Assembly: GCA_032358255.1 (NCBI GenBank)
Contig: JAULBX010026319.1
Span: 1 to 49,595 of the forward strand
Direction: 5' to 3'
Origin: Heterotrichella gracilis
Lineage: Eukaryota > Sar > Xanthophyceae > Tribonematales > Xanthonemataceae
Length of the DNA: 49,595 bases
This document shows, one piece after another, positions 31,401 to 40,758 of this stretch. Within the stretch, counting starts at the first letter, position 1, and each line of letters starts with the position of its first letter. A program made the position numbers and the translations under genes. The notes beneath the pieces were generated by a model. That model was not told where the DNA came from and did no database searches. It saw only the letters and a list, made by a program, of their open reading frames with translations.

Positions 31401-34057
31401 CCCCAAAACTGATATAATGTGATGGATGCCGACAAAAAAAACGTACAATCAAAATTACACATGTATGCAACTTATTTTACCATGTATGCATGGCCCCCTG
31501 TGCCTACCTCCTCTTTTGCAGCCACATCTCCCACATTGAGGGCCACCCCCGTGACCCCTCCCGCCGCAAAGTGGGTCTGTATTACCCTAAAACAGGGCTT
31601 TGCAAACGACTTGGCCACCGCCGTAGCCAGGTTGCCTGCTCCCGCGAAAACCTAGGCAAGGGTTTTAGCAAGGCTCGGTGGGGAATGGGAGGTTGTTGGA
31701 ATCCATGATGCAGCTGTTGGTGGCAGCCATTTGTTTGCAGGTGAAGCACTTGCAAGATGTGCATGCGTATATGCATACAAATGTATACAGCCATAAGTCC
31801 AGCTGTACATAAGCACCCACACACCCAACCACCGATATACCCACATGCGCACACACATACACCACCACCCATCCCGCCCACCCACCAGGAAATTGGCTCC
31901 ATCCAGCGAGGTTGCGATCTGCAGTGCCAGCCCCACCGACCCAATCAGATCCGCCACCACCCGCCAGCGCTTGGGGTCCTCATCAAACACTGTACTCAAC
32001 CGCCCGCCCACCTGCAGGGTCAGATTTATGTCAACTTATTACACGACCGTTGGGAGCTCAATTTGTCTGACACCACAGTGAGTGCCAATGCTTTATTTCT
32101 GTAAATAAGTAGTCTTTAATATGGCTGTCAAATACATGTTGTAACCTTGTAGTAGATAATTTGAAACTAGATGGCCTGCAGCACTCCCAACACATGTGAG
32201 TACTAAAACAGGCGCCAGGCACGGGCATGTGTGCCTAAATGCTGCAGGTTCTGTATGTGTGTATGTGCGTACATGCCAATGCAAATCTGCGGTGCAAGCC
32301 ACATATGCATATACCATCAGGAAATAGGCAGAAGCACCAAATCATGTGCTCACGCAGTACACAAACGTTCCGCGCCAAAAAAACACCTTTTGGCAACATT
32401 TAAGCAATGCTTTATCCCTCACCCCCAAACACCAAACCCCACCACCCACACCCACCAGCAGCCTGCCCAGTGCTCCAATGCCATCCTTTGTTACCCACTT
32501 TATGGCGGCGGTGGCGCCCACCACCCCCACCGCCCCGCCACCCCCCACCCCCACCGCCGCCAGCATGCCCGAGGTCACTAGAGACTTGCTCATCCACCCC
32601 TGCGCACACATGAACACACAGTCACTTGGTCACTGATGTGGCTGGGCGCACTGCCCACAGCTGGTAGGGTTTAGGGTTATAAGTATCAGGTTTTTCGGGT
32701 TTCTGGGTTTCACACATGCACACCCAGTCACTTGGTCACAGTCCACATGGTCAATCACTGTGATGGGCATGGGTGCACTGCCCACAGCTGGTAGGGCTTG
32801 GAAATACACATCTAGGGTTTGGAATCACACTTCAAGGGTTTAAGGTTTTAAGGGTGTAGGGTTTTAGGATTTGAAGGTTATTAGGGTTTAGGGTTTTAGG
32901 GTTCTCACCGTGATGTGGGTGGGCACTGCCCACAGCTGGTAGGGCAGGTAGTCGGGTGTGACGCTGTTAGGGTAACCCGTGGGGAAGTAAAACCCTACAG
33001 AGGTGCCACACAAGGGTCAGTCAGTGCCACATGACACAATTGCCCATAAAGTGCCACCAGTAGCTGAGTCAGCGTCACATGCTACGTTCAATGCTGCCAT
33101 GTATGAGCATACATGTCGCAGACGTGGCATCAGGATCCTGGAACTTCAGTGAAAGCCATTTAACGGGGTGCAATACAAGTAATTGCGATACCGCGCCCAT
33201 CACTCTCCCTGCAGGCCACCTACCCATTATCGCATCCATCACCCCCCCTCGTAGGCCCCCTGTCCCGTTGTCATTGGCCACATCGCTCACTGTGGGCTGG
33301 GCCCCATCCAGCACGTATCGCTGCCGCGACCTCCTCGTCCTTTCAATGTATACCGGTATCCCCTGTAAGGGGGACCACATGGGCAGCCCTTGTTACTCAG
33401 GGCTCGCATACAAAATACATTGAAAAGTTTTTTCAATGTACACCAGTATCCCTGCAATGGGGATCAAATGGGCGGGCCTTGTTACTCAGGGCTCGCATAC
33501 AAAATACATTGAAAAGTCCCTTCAGTATACACAAGTATCCCCTGCAAGGAAAGGGGCTATGTGAATGTGGTGTGGCACCAATGGTGTTGGCGCCAGTGGT
33601 GTGGTATGGGTGGTGGGGTGGCGTGGCAGGGGTGTGATGGCGTGGCAGGGGTGTGGGAGGTGGGTGAACCCTACTTGTGAATAAACCCTGTGCAAGGGTG
33701 CTGTAGGAAAAACGTTGCTGAGGTATGGTGATATGAACCTACGCAGGGCTGCTTAAAACTTTCAATCCTGCTCCGCTGTTGGCTGGCGTTGGTTCAGGGT
33801 TAACGGATAAGGGTTTTGAAAACCCTGCAACAGCTCACCTGCTGGGTAGTTTCTTGGGGTTTCTGTGGGCTGGTGCTGGTTTCCCCCCCTGCAGGCGCCT
33901 GGCACCGACACCCCCGGTTCCCTCTCCGATCTTGAAACGGCTTCTTCAGTCCAATGGTGCCCAGCTGCCTAGGCCTGGCCTGATGTGCTGCGGCATTGGG
34001 TGCGAAGGTGGTGGCGATGGCGTGTTGAGTGGGAGCCACACACCGTGACAGCTTCAT
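28407..34057 (-). CDS. RUS (ROOT UV-B SENSITIVE / DUF647) family protein, ten exons
   Basis: Exons on the minus strand: 34057-33839, 33362-33224, 32994-32909, 32599-32456, 32011-31886, 31651-31508, 31092-30976, 30219-30105, 29560-29319 and 28619-28407. All phases fit and give 514 aa. Residues 1-73 are rich in Ala, Arg, Thr and Gln with few acidic residues, as in a plastid transit peptide. The RUS domain follows: PTGYPNSVTPDYLPYQLWAV (about 123-142), KWVTKDGIGALGRLL, FDEDPKRWRVVADLIGSVG, AKSFAKPCFRVIQTHFAAGG and VWEVTGQLLGLG. In plants RUS proteins act in early seedling development and UV-B response; the biochemical role is not settled and the algal role is unknown. Copies of exons 2, 3, 7, 8 and 10 lie in the flanking introns. 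The start was chosen as the ATG opening the basic leader. Confidence 0.92.
28726..28833 (-). pseudogene. Copy of last RUS-like exon start
   Basis: On the minus strand it reads SCNDAHAAWLQRQGIMDATP then ADTTASLAAARTA against SCNDAQAAWLQRRGIMDASP and ADITASLDAARTA of the source exon (28500-28612). It lies 5' of the source in the last intron. It is open but lacks the downstream half. Confidence 0.85.
29895..29965 (-). pseudogene. Copy of RUS-like exon 8 end with donor
   Basis: CACCTGGCAGTGGCTGGCCA, then AATGCGCGTTGACCAGAATG and CAAGCCCGCT repeat 30102-30155 (3' half of exon 8 and donor), shifted about 200 bases into the next intron. Confidence 0.85.
30362..30447 (-). pseudogene. Copy of RUS-like exon 8 start with acceptor
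   Basis: TGGTTGAGGTAAGGGAGCTG, GGCGAGCGAGCA and ATGGGCGGCCTGC repeat 30158-30225 (5' half of exon 8 and acceptor) on the opposite side from the copy at 29895. Together the two copies cover the whole exon. Confidence 0.85.
30636..30690 (-). pseudogene. Copy of RUS-like exon 7 end with donor
   Basis: ACCGCCCACAGCCCCACCAC (30650-30669) repeats the same 20 bases at 30983-31002, the 3' part of exon 7. The flanks are more degraded. Confidence 0.78.
31204..31273 (-). pseudogene. Nearly identical copy of RUS-like exon 7 start with acceptor
   Basis: GCCCGCAGCATGACCACACT through CCCGTCACCTCCCACACCT repeats 31033-31093 with a single visible base change (CAGCAGCAG for CAGCAGCTG) before the acceptor. 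It is the youngest-looking duplicate in the window. The flanking RUS-like coding sequence is not included. Confidence 0.92.
32634..32675 (-). pseudogene. Distal copy of RUS-like exon 3 end with donor
   Basis: GCACTGCCCACAGCTGGTAG with preceding CTGATGTGGCTGGG parallels 32908-32944, the last codons of exon 3 and its donor. Confidence 0.78.
32757..32805 (-). pseudogene. Proximal copy of RUS-like exon 3 end with donor
   Basis: ACTGTGATGGGCATGGGTGC then ACTGCCCACAGCTGGTAGGG is the second downstream echo of the exon 3 end. The two copies and the source make three steps spaced about 120-150 bases apart, with CCAGTCACTTGGTCAC repeated between them. Confidence 0.8.
33340..33550 (-). repeat. Tandem copies of RUS-like exon 2 start
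   Basis: Three successive units begin with CTTTCAATGTATACCGGTAT (source, 33340), TTTTCAATGTACACCAGTAT (33431) and CCTTCAGTATACACAAGTAT (33518), each followed by CCCTG(T/C)AA and the acceptor on the minus strand. Units 1 and 2 share GCTCGCATACAAAATACATT further on. The unit is about 90 bases and crosses the exon 2 acceptor. Confidence 0.85.
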
Positions 34058-35457
34058 CTTGTGATACCTTGGGGCGCGTGCAGGTGGTGATGGTGCTAGG
34101 AAGAAAACTGGCAGAGTACAAAAGCGGTGGGGTAGCACAAACCCTGTGGCTGTGGTGACACCGGTGGGTACCCCTTGACGTGTATTGGAAGCTGGCAAAC
34201 GCAGTAGACGACTTCCAGTGCACGGGTACAAGTGTCACAGAAACGAATCAATCACAATGTGAAATAATATACTGCTGGGAGCCAGTTTAGGCTGGCTCGC
34301 GCCGAGGGTGCCCCTGTGACGCACATGCACATATGCATGCATGCATGCAATAGCGAAGTTTGGTCCAAATATTCAAAAAGACAACCTCTCCTGGGAAAAA
34401 CAACAGGTGGGTATTTTAGCAATGCAACCGACGCTCGACAGTGGGTGGGCTCATAGACTGCGCTCGACGCTGCTGGCTTGCTAGTCAGCCAGACCGTAAC
34501 GACATGCCGTTTACTAGTGGTACCACTTGTGCTGAAAACTATCGTTCAACATCTTTCAAACAGTTAAAAGAGGTGCACGTAAACCCAACGGTGGCACAAC
34601 ACCCACAAGAGAATATCGTTAGTGCTGTATTTACAACATAAGCCACTGCAACTGGTGTCCTCTTGACTTAATTTCAACCCTGGGTCATCGCTACTTTTTT
34701 TCACGCCTCGTGCACTGCGTGGAATCACGGTTTATTGAGCGCTCGACGATGCAGGCTATTGCTAATTCCTTCAAAAAATTTCAGAACTCACACGTAACTG
34801 GCTGCAGTGACGAAGCAGGAGCCAGATCGTCAGTTCACCAGGTGGGTGGCATGGCATGCACCTCGTGCATGGGCAGGGTAGACAGTTCTAAAAATCCACG
34901 TGAACTTAACAGCACTGTAACCATGCCTAAATCAGGGATCAGAGGGTAAAAGGGGCAGTGTGTTTACACCCCAACATCTGTGCTGTTTCTTGAACACAGG
35001 TGCTATGCAAAATAGGGCAGAATGCTGAAGGTATCCAACAAGGTCCTACGTTTAGAAACTTTAGTACAGCGTTTGCCCTGAGGCATCGCCTTTAATTTGA
35101 TTCAAAGCCCCCTTTGTGCGAGCGCTTCTCCTCTTTACTTGCTACATGGTGGGTGGCTGCCTCAAACCAGATCTATGCATGCATATGGACGCTTTGACAG
35201 TGTGAACTTGCAGCACAACTAGGTTTCAAGAGCTTCCAGATGGGGGGTGAGGACCAGCTTTGCAGCAGCATAGGTAACAACCAATTGGGGTGGCATCATA
35301 ACTTGCAAGCTACAGAGTTGATTAGAAGGCTGCGTGTAGCAAAGGTGTGTCCTTGAAATTTGTTGTTTCGACGTCCTTGCTTTGACTTCTGACCACGCTT
35401 TTCACCTTGCAGACCAGGCCGAGCCTGCAGCTCCTAGCATACAGCACCCAGCTCGGC
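34058..35457. other. Region between divergent genes; possible upstream exon
   Basis: Holds the promoter of the RUS-like gene (-) and the 5' part of the F-box/LRR gene (+). A possible first exon for the latter is 34749-34841: ATG, 31 codons, donor CAG/GTGGGT, phase 0, matching the acceptor at 35412. It has no recognisable domain, so this stays tentative. 34328-34352 is a GCATGC-type simple repeat. Confidence 0.35.
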
Positions 35458-36945
35458 ATGCAGCAGTCAACAGGTGCCATGACCAGCAGCAGCAGCAACC
35501 CAGGTTTGCCAAGCTGTCACTGCAACAGGTGCCCCATACACTCCCTCCCAGACGACCTGCTGCAGCGAGTCTTTGGGCTGGTACCAACCTGGTGGGAGCT
35601 AAGCAGCCCCCTCATTGAGGGCAGGCGAATGTTCAAAGTGCTGGAGCTGGTGTGCAAGCGCTGGCGCCAGGCCCTTGCGAGCCCTAGTGCAGGGTGTGCA
35701 GGAACGGTGCACAGTCCTTCAAGGGCATGCCTGCATTGGCTGTGCCCCAGCCTGGCAGCAACCAAGTCCGTGAATAAGTTGCACGGGCACCCACTAGACG
35801 TTCTTCGGGTGCTCAACAGCTTGAGCCCATCCTGCCTCACTTCCCTCACGCACGCGGGTCGATGGGATGGCAGCTACTGCCACAACTACTACCGCGGGGA
35901 CAGCGCTGGTCAGCTGCTTGAGGCCACCCTCCGCCTCACCTCCCTGACCTCCTTGCAACTGTGCCTGCTCTGCAAGCCGGAGCAGGTGGCGCCCTACGTG
36001 CCAGCCATGTCAGCACTGGTCAACTTGGAGAGGCTCCAGTTTGATGTCAAGAGTAAGCAACGCAATAGCCAGCACTGGTGGCCGGAGCTTCCATGCTTGC
36101 TTAAGCTCTCCCATGTAGACATCATAGTGAACGGGACAGACTACATTCCAGTGCTGGTCAACCAGACTGCACTGACCAGCTTGGAAGTCATTGAATGGGG
36201 TTATGGTGTGCGGCAAGGGGTTGGTACGTCCGCGGCCTTGCGTCACTTCACTCAGCTGAAAAGCGTGCATGTGGAGTGTGAACACCTGGCTATACCGCCC
36301 GGCTGCTTCCCCACATCGCTACAGGAGCTGGACATCCGCTGTCACCCATACATGGATGGTATTGATTGCATGGCGCTCCTCCCAGACCTCGTCCACCTTA
36401 CAACACTGGGCCTGGATGGCAGAGGCATGCAGCGCGTGGGCCCTGCCCTGGCCACCCTCACCAACCTCCAGAAGCTGAGCCTTAGGGACATGGAGGAGCC
36501 GATGGAGCTGTCCGGTTTCACCAACCTCACCACCCTGCAGGAGCTGAGCCTGACCAACCTGATTGAGCCCATACTGCTGCCGGCCATGCCCAATCTCACA
36601 TTGCTCGGGGCGCTCGGCGTGCACAGCGTGCAGCTGCAGGTGCCCATCAACCCCAGCCTGCGCATGTCGGAGTGGGGTAATGCGTATCTGGGGGCCTCAG
36701 GAGCACAGGAGGATGTGGTTGTCATCAAGGGGCGGCACGGCACGTACAGTATGGGTGTGGATAGACTCGTAGGTGGCTGTGTTGTGGTGGGCGCAAAGCA
36801 GCGCCTGCCCCCCCGGAGGGCACAGCCCCATGCTGATTGGGATCATGAGGCCAGGGAGGAGCGGGAGCAGTGGATTGGGTGGCTGCACACCGCAGCAACA
36901 GTATACAAAGAACCAGATGCTGCAATTTCTGATGGCGATGAATGA
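35458..36945 (+). CDS. F-box-like, leucine-rich repeat protein
   Basis: One long open frame. The first ATG in it is at 35458 (495 aa), but the frame is open back to a good acceptor (TTTTCACCTTGCAG, ending 35412), so an upstream exon may add residues. Residues about 28-75 (IHSLPDDLLQRVFGLV, then LELVCKRWRQALASP) fit an F-box, which binds Skp1 of an SCF ubiquitin ligase. From about 155 on, leucine-rich units recur (LTSLTSLQLCLL-type, LVNLERLQFD, TSLQELDIRC, LTNLQKLSLRD, LTTLQELSLTN), giving a substrate-binding surface. The last 80 residues lack repeats. Substrates are unknown. It has no introns in this span, unlike its neighbours, and no exon copies around it. Confidence 0.82.
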   Translation: MQQSTGAMTSSSSNPGLPSCHCNRCPIHSLPDDLLQRVFGLVPTWWELSSPLIEGRRMFKVLELVCKRWRQALASPSAGCAGTVHSPSRACLHWLCPSLAATKSVNKLHGHPLDVLRVLNSLSPSCLTSLTHAGRWDGSYCHNYYRGDSAGQLLEATLRLTSLTSLQLCLLCKPEQVAPYVPAMSALVNLERLQFDVKSKQRNSQHWWPELPCLLKLSHVDIIVNGTDYIPVLVNQTALTSLEVIEWGYGVRQGVGTSAALRHFTQLKSVHVECEHLAIPPGCFPTSLQELDIRCHPYMDGIDCMALLPDLVHLTTLGLDGRGMQRVGPALATLTNLQKLSLRDMEEPMELSGFTNLTTLQELSLTNLIEPILLPAMPNLTLLGALGVHSVQLQVPINPSLRMSEWGNAYLGASGAQEDVVVIKGRHGTYSMGVDRLVGGCVVVGAKQRLPPRRAQPHADWDHEAREEREQWIGWLHTAATVYKEPDAAISDGDE

Positions 36946-37204
36946 CGACGTGAGATATCGTGTTGATTACTAGTGCTAATTTAGAGCCCTTGTAGCCCTT
37001 GGAGAGTTTAAGCTTATGCTTAGCACCTGATGGGGTACCATAGCATTTGCAAATTGTTTTCTTGGGAGGGCTTTAATAAACCAAACAACACACATGTCCA
37101 CTCTTTCTAGCTGCTGCCTGGTTTTGATTTCTCCTCTGCAGGCGATGGCATCCACATGGTGGGCACCCCCTAGGCCAGGGCCTGACCCGTCACCTTTTTC
37201 TGCA

Positions 37205-37209
37205 TGTAA
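37205..37209 (+). terminator. Candidate TGTAA polyadenylation signal
   Basis: TGTAA 260 bases after the stop of the F-box/LRR gene. Typical distance and motif for a chlamydomonad alga, but short enough to occur by chance. Confidence 0.45.
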
Positions 37210-37465
37210 CAATCTGAGACTCCCAGAAACGAGAATTGTCTGGTTGGTAATTACTATGGATCATATACTTCCCACATATATTTTCCATTTCGTTACGTTC
37301 CGTTACACTGCACCGCAGTAGTACTATTTCCCCTCTGCTGGTGCCTTGGCCTGGGACCAGCTTCGAGTCACAGGGTGGTGGCGGCGTGAATATTCTTAAT
37401 ATTATCGCAGACTAATCCCATGAATGCGCCTTGCATATGTCAATGTAAACACAGTGACATGTGAC

Positions 37466-37520
37466 ATAGGTGTATGTACATAGGCTACACAATGACATAG
37501 GTGTATGTACATAGGCTAAA
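37466..37520. repeat. Two-unit tandem repeat
   Basis: TGACATAGGTGTATGTACAT plus AGGCTA occurs twice in a row with a 30-base period. A second short tandem, CAACAATTTTACATCATG, occurs twice at about 37600-37637. Confidence 0.8.
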
Positions 37521-37689
37521 CAACAACACAACGGCATAATGATGAGTTAAGCTTGCAAAAAATGGCAAAATAACTGTTCGAACTGGGATTTTGAGAAATG
37601 TAACAATTTTACATCATGCAACAATTTTACATCATGATGAAAATCGTATGATTACATGCGACATATGAATATATTCCATTTAAATAATA

Positions 37690-38775
37690 GTAGAAGACGG
37701 CGCCACAACCGCTTGAAGGAGGCTCAATGACCTCTGCAGCAGCTCAAGTAATGGTTTCAACGCCACCCGCTGGTAACAATACTGGCCCCACCAGACAAAG
37801 CACTGCCGTGGTCCACCTCCCATCATGGTCCATATGATACCAACTTGAAGGTCAATAATCCCCAATATATATTTTGGGGATAAATCCTCCATATTTGGTG
37901 ACCTTCAAAAGACTCTTGTGACACTGTCCGGGATATCCACAGTTGAACCCTGCCACTCAGGGAGATTCGTGTGTATATTGCCTTTGCAGGCCATAAATAC
38001 CATAAATATAATCTAAAAACGCTTCGGGAAACCCTACAACCAACTTTCTTGTTATAGGATAAGAATAAGAATAGTAATGTATCCGTCTTGCTATAGCATT
38101 GCCGCAGTGCAACAATTGGTCCCCACAAGGCATGCGCGCTGCGCACCTGGCAGGCAAAAGGCAAGGCATGCGCACCTGGCGGGGACCGCGACTCTTAGCC
38201 ACAGCTAGCACCCAGCCAGCCTGTAGCAAGAGCGAGAGTGCGCACCCATTCAGCTTCCCGCCCCTACCCCAGGCCCCCCAACTCTCCTGCCAGCCTACCT
38301 TTGTAGACGCGAGTTTCATCTTCATTGTCCTTGAAATGTTTCTGAAATAATGCTTTTCATAATATTGTTGATATTATTACTTAAAAAAAGCTGTACTGTT
38401 GTAAAACATGATTCTAGCACACTCATGGTTCTAGCACACTTATATATAAAAGATGGTTCCTGCACACTCATATATAAAATCCGTAAAACTTCACGGTGGC
38501 AGTACCCGCCCGCGCAAATCCCTCCCGCCTCCCACGCCCCCGTGCGCCCACATTCACCTCCCAGGTAGGGCGTGCAATCTGAGCAAGCCAAACACCAGCT
38601 TCAAATCATAGTCAGCCCGCCCATACTGCCCCAGCCCCTCCTGGTGCGCCACGCTGTCGTGCAGCTCGTCCTCGAACGCCTTCTCCCGCAGGCCCCACGT
38701 GGCATCCAGCAGGGTTTCCTGGCCCACCCCCTGATGCCCCCGACCACTGCAGATGCCCATGAAGGGGTGTAGGGA
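37690..38775. repeat. Segmental duplication, left copy
   Basis: Collinear with 46205-47315. Matching landmarks in order: GACGGCGCC, CCACCCGCTGGT, TGGTCCACCT, CCATATGGTACCAA-like, CACTGCCACTCA-like, ACCCTACAACCAAC, TAGCATTGCCGCA, AATTGGTCCCC, CCCGCCCGCGCAAATCCCTC and GCCCCTCCTGGTGCGCCACG. Overall identity looks about 65-75 percent, higher at the right end. It carries a broken copy of the end of the GT77-like gene. Confidence 0.8.
38560..38760 (-). pseudogene. Broken copy of the GT77-like gene 3' end
   Basis: On the minus strand it reads QETLLDATWGLREKAFEDEL then HDSVAHQEGLGQYGRADYDL. The real last exon at 47136-47483 has QETLLDAMWGLREQAFEDEL then HDSVAHQEGLGQYVGGL. The copy loses similarity after GLGQY (frame change) and lacks the upstream part of the exon. 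It lies inside the left segmental duplicate. Confidence 0.88.
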
Positions 38776-38955
38776 TCATGGCCAACTGGTTCTAACATTG
38801 ACACTTTGCTGTGCAGCATTGAACCAGTCTGTTCATTTGTTTAAAAAATGTTAAGACTTGTCGCATCAACAAATTTCCCAATATATCGGTATTATTATTA
38901 CAGCATACCAGCCACAAAGCCAGATCAGCAATCAACCTTGCACAAGCATGCGCCA

Positions 38956-39213
38956 CTAAGTCCTGTTATGGCATTTTTTGTACCATTTTTGAATGTGTCT
39001 AGCCTGCAGGTCCTTAGTAACGAAAGCAGCCCATGTGGCCCTGGGTGCTCCCCTAGACCGCTTCCCAATTAATTGCCCAAAAACCATACGCTTTGGTAGT
39101 CTGTCATCAGCCATACGTCCTAAGTGCCCCAGCCATTTTAGCCTCATAATACTCATAACCCTCAGCCTTTCCTCCACTGAGGATTGCCCACCGTGGGTAA
39201 TGAGTACCCACAT
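38956..39213 (-). mobile_element. LINE-type retrotransposon 3' fragment
   Basis: The minus strand reads RLRVMSIMRLKWLGHLGRMA then DDRLPKRMVFGQLIGKRSRG, followed by W and WYKKC residues. This is the C-terminal segment after the RT domain of many LINEs (R-x-x-x-x-GH-x-x-RM-x-x-x-R-x-P). The frame is lost further 5' at about 39215, so only a fragment remains. The stretch 39500-39840 beside it has no similarity I recognise. Confidence 0.8.
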
Positions 39214-40625
39214 CTATCTAACAGTTCTGCATTTGTCATGTGCGCTAACCGCCAACAACCACAAATTGCCCTCAGGAACTGATTTTGAAGACCTCAAACG
39301 GTGACCAAATATTGGTATGCACTCTTGGAAAGACAACAACTTGAAGTGGCAAAGGCTTGCCCACGTGTAGTGCAGTGACAGTGGGCTAAGTAAGGATGCT
39401 ATATACATTATTTGGGCATGACTGGTAGGATCTTGGACAATTGCCTTATATGGGAAAAGTTCCCATCAAGGCAAAAGACGTGGATGACCAAAAATGGTTA
39501 AAATGGACCCTAGTCTCCCCAGTACGGGGCAATCCTGGGAGTTCCAATACCGAGGATGAGTTCCTGGAATCGAGACCCTAGGACGACCCTTTGCACGACG
39601 CCGCGGCGGCTTTTTTCGGCCGTAAAACTATTTTTTCGGGAATGTCTTATGGTTGCTTTGTGTCTGTACGCTGCCTTTGAACTGTGTTTCACCTGCTTTG
39701 TTCTGTCATTATCCTCTTTCATCTGCTTTGTTCTTCCCTTATCCCATAAAGCCCCCTTGTTTCACTCCTAGAGACTGTTTTACTGGTCTGCAGTTCTCTC
39801 AGGATCTGTATGCTCCTACATCAGCAGACCCGTTTTGCCTGTTACCCTTCCCCGCTCGTTGCACTCACACCCATGATCAGCGGTTCTTCCATATTCATAC
39901 GCGTATACCTACGCAGTGGCCCAGCCTTGCTATTTCTGTTGCGCCTAGCGTGCTCCTTGCCACAGGTGATCTCATGAGCCTGGACCTTGCTCGAGTGTTG
40001 CGTATTTGCTGATACGTACCAACCTTGCTCCCACGTACCGGCTGGTATATATACCGGCAAAGGTGCAATGGTGCCGCTATTTCGCTGTGCAGTATGTGCA
40101 GAGCCAAAGGGCGCTTAGCTGTGCATGCATGGTGCACAGCTGTCGATCATTGTCATCAGTGCTTGCAGATCCTACTTGAACCCTATGCATATGCAAGATG
40201 TCTGGAACAAACTTGCAAAAAAACGTTGCCCCCCTTTTTCTCAGAAAACAAACCGCAAGTCCTTGAAAACTGGTCGATGTTGATCACCGGCCCCATCGCA
40301 TAACTCAGTCCCAGTCGGCCAGTCACATGCTTGCACGCCTTGCATAAATATTTCACCAGTCCCACTCACTATCGATCAATAGCGACCAACGTTGCAGGTA
40401 TTGGCACAAACCATGTATTAGTGTCCATATATGTATTATACTCACGCTGCTTTTGAATAGTTTAAAATCCATCCGATATCCTGCCTGCAAGAACGTTCTT
40501 AGAGTGCGGCTCATGGCATTTTTCTTTCCTCCAAGAGGACTTCTAGGTGACACAAATGCTTTGAAGGTGCTTTGTAGGTGACACAAACTTGAGACTCATT
40601 AAACTGCCTAAAGCTCAACGCTATA

Positions 40626-40647
40626 TAGCTAGAATATATTCTAGCTA
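40626..40647. promoter_or_regulatory. Perfect 22-base palindrome upstream of a gene
   Basis: TAGCTAGAATA followed by its exact complement TATTCTAGCTA. It lies 111 bases upstream of the O-fucosyltransferase-like ATG, where a dimeric regulator could bind. A simple-repeat origin is also possible since CTAGCTATT recurs just after it. Confidence 0.4.
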
Positions 40648-40758
40648 TTCTAGCTATTTCACTGTGTGCACTCCTACTCTCGCCATTTGGCCATGACCAG
40701 CTTGGACAGCTTGGCCAAGCACAACTTGAGTACTTGTCTTTATTTTCCAGAAGTTTAA

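Larger units (their letters stand above)
36946..40758. other. Intergenic region with duplication and LINE fragment
   Basis: Besides the features listed inside it, 39220-40620 shows no gene that I can support. GTATATATACCGG at about 40045 looks like a core promoter, but no coding start follows closely. A perfect 22-base palindrome (TAGCTAGAATA and its complement) lies at 40626-40647, about 110 bases before the next start codon. Confidence 0.5.

Noticed and set aside
36319-36888. Several minus-strand open frames opposite the F-box/LRR exon
   Set aside because: They mirror the leucine-rich coding strand and have no family resemblance.
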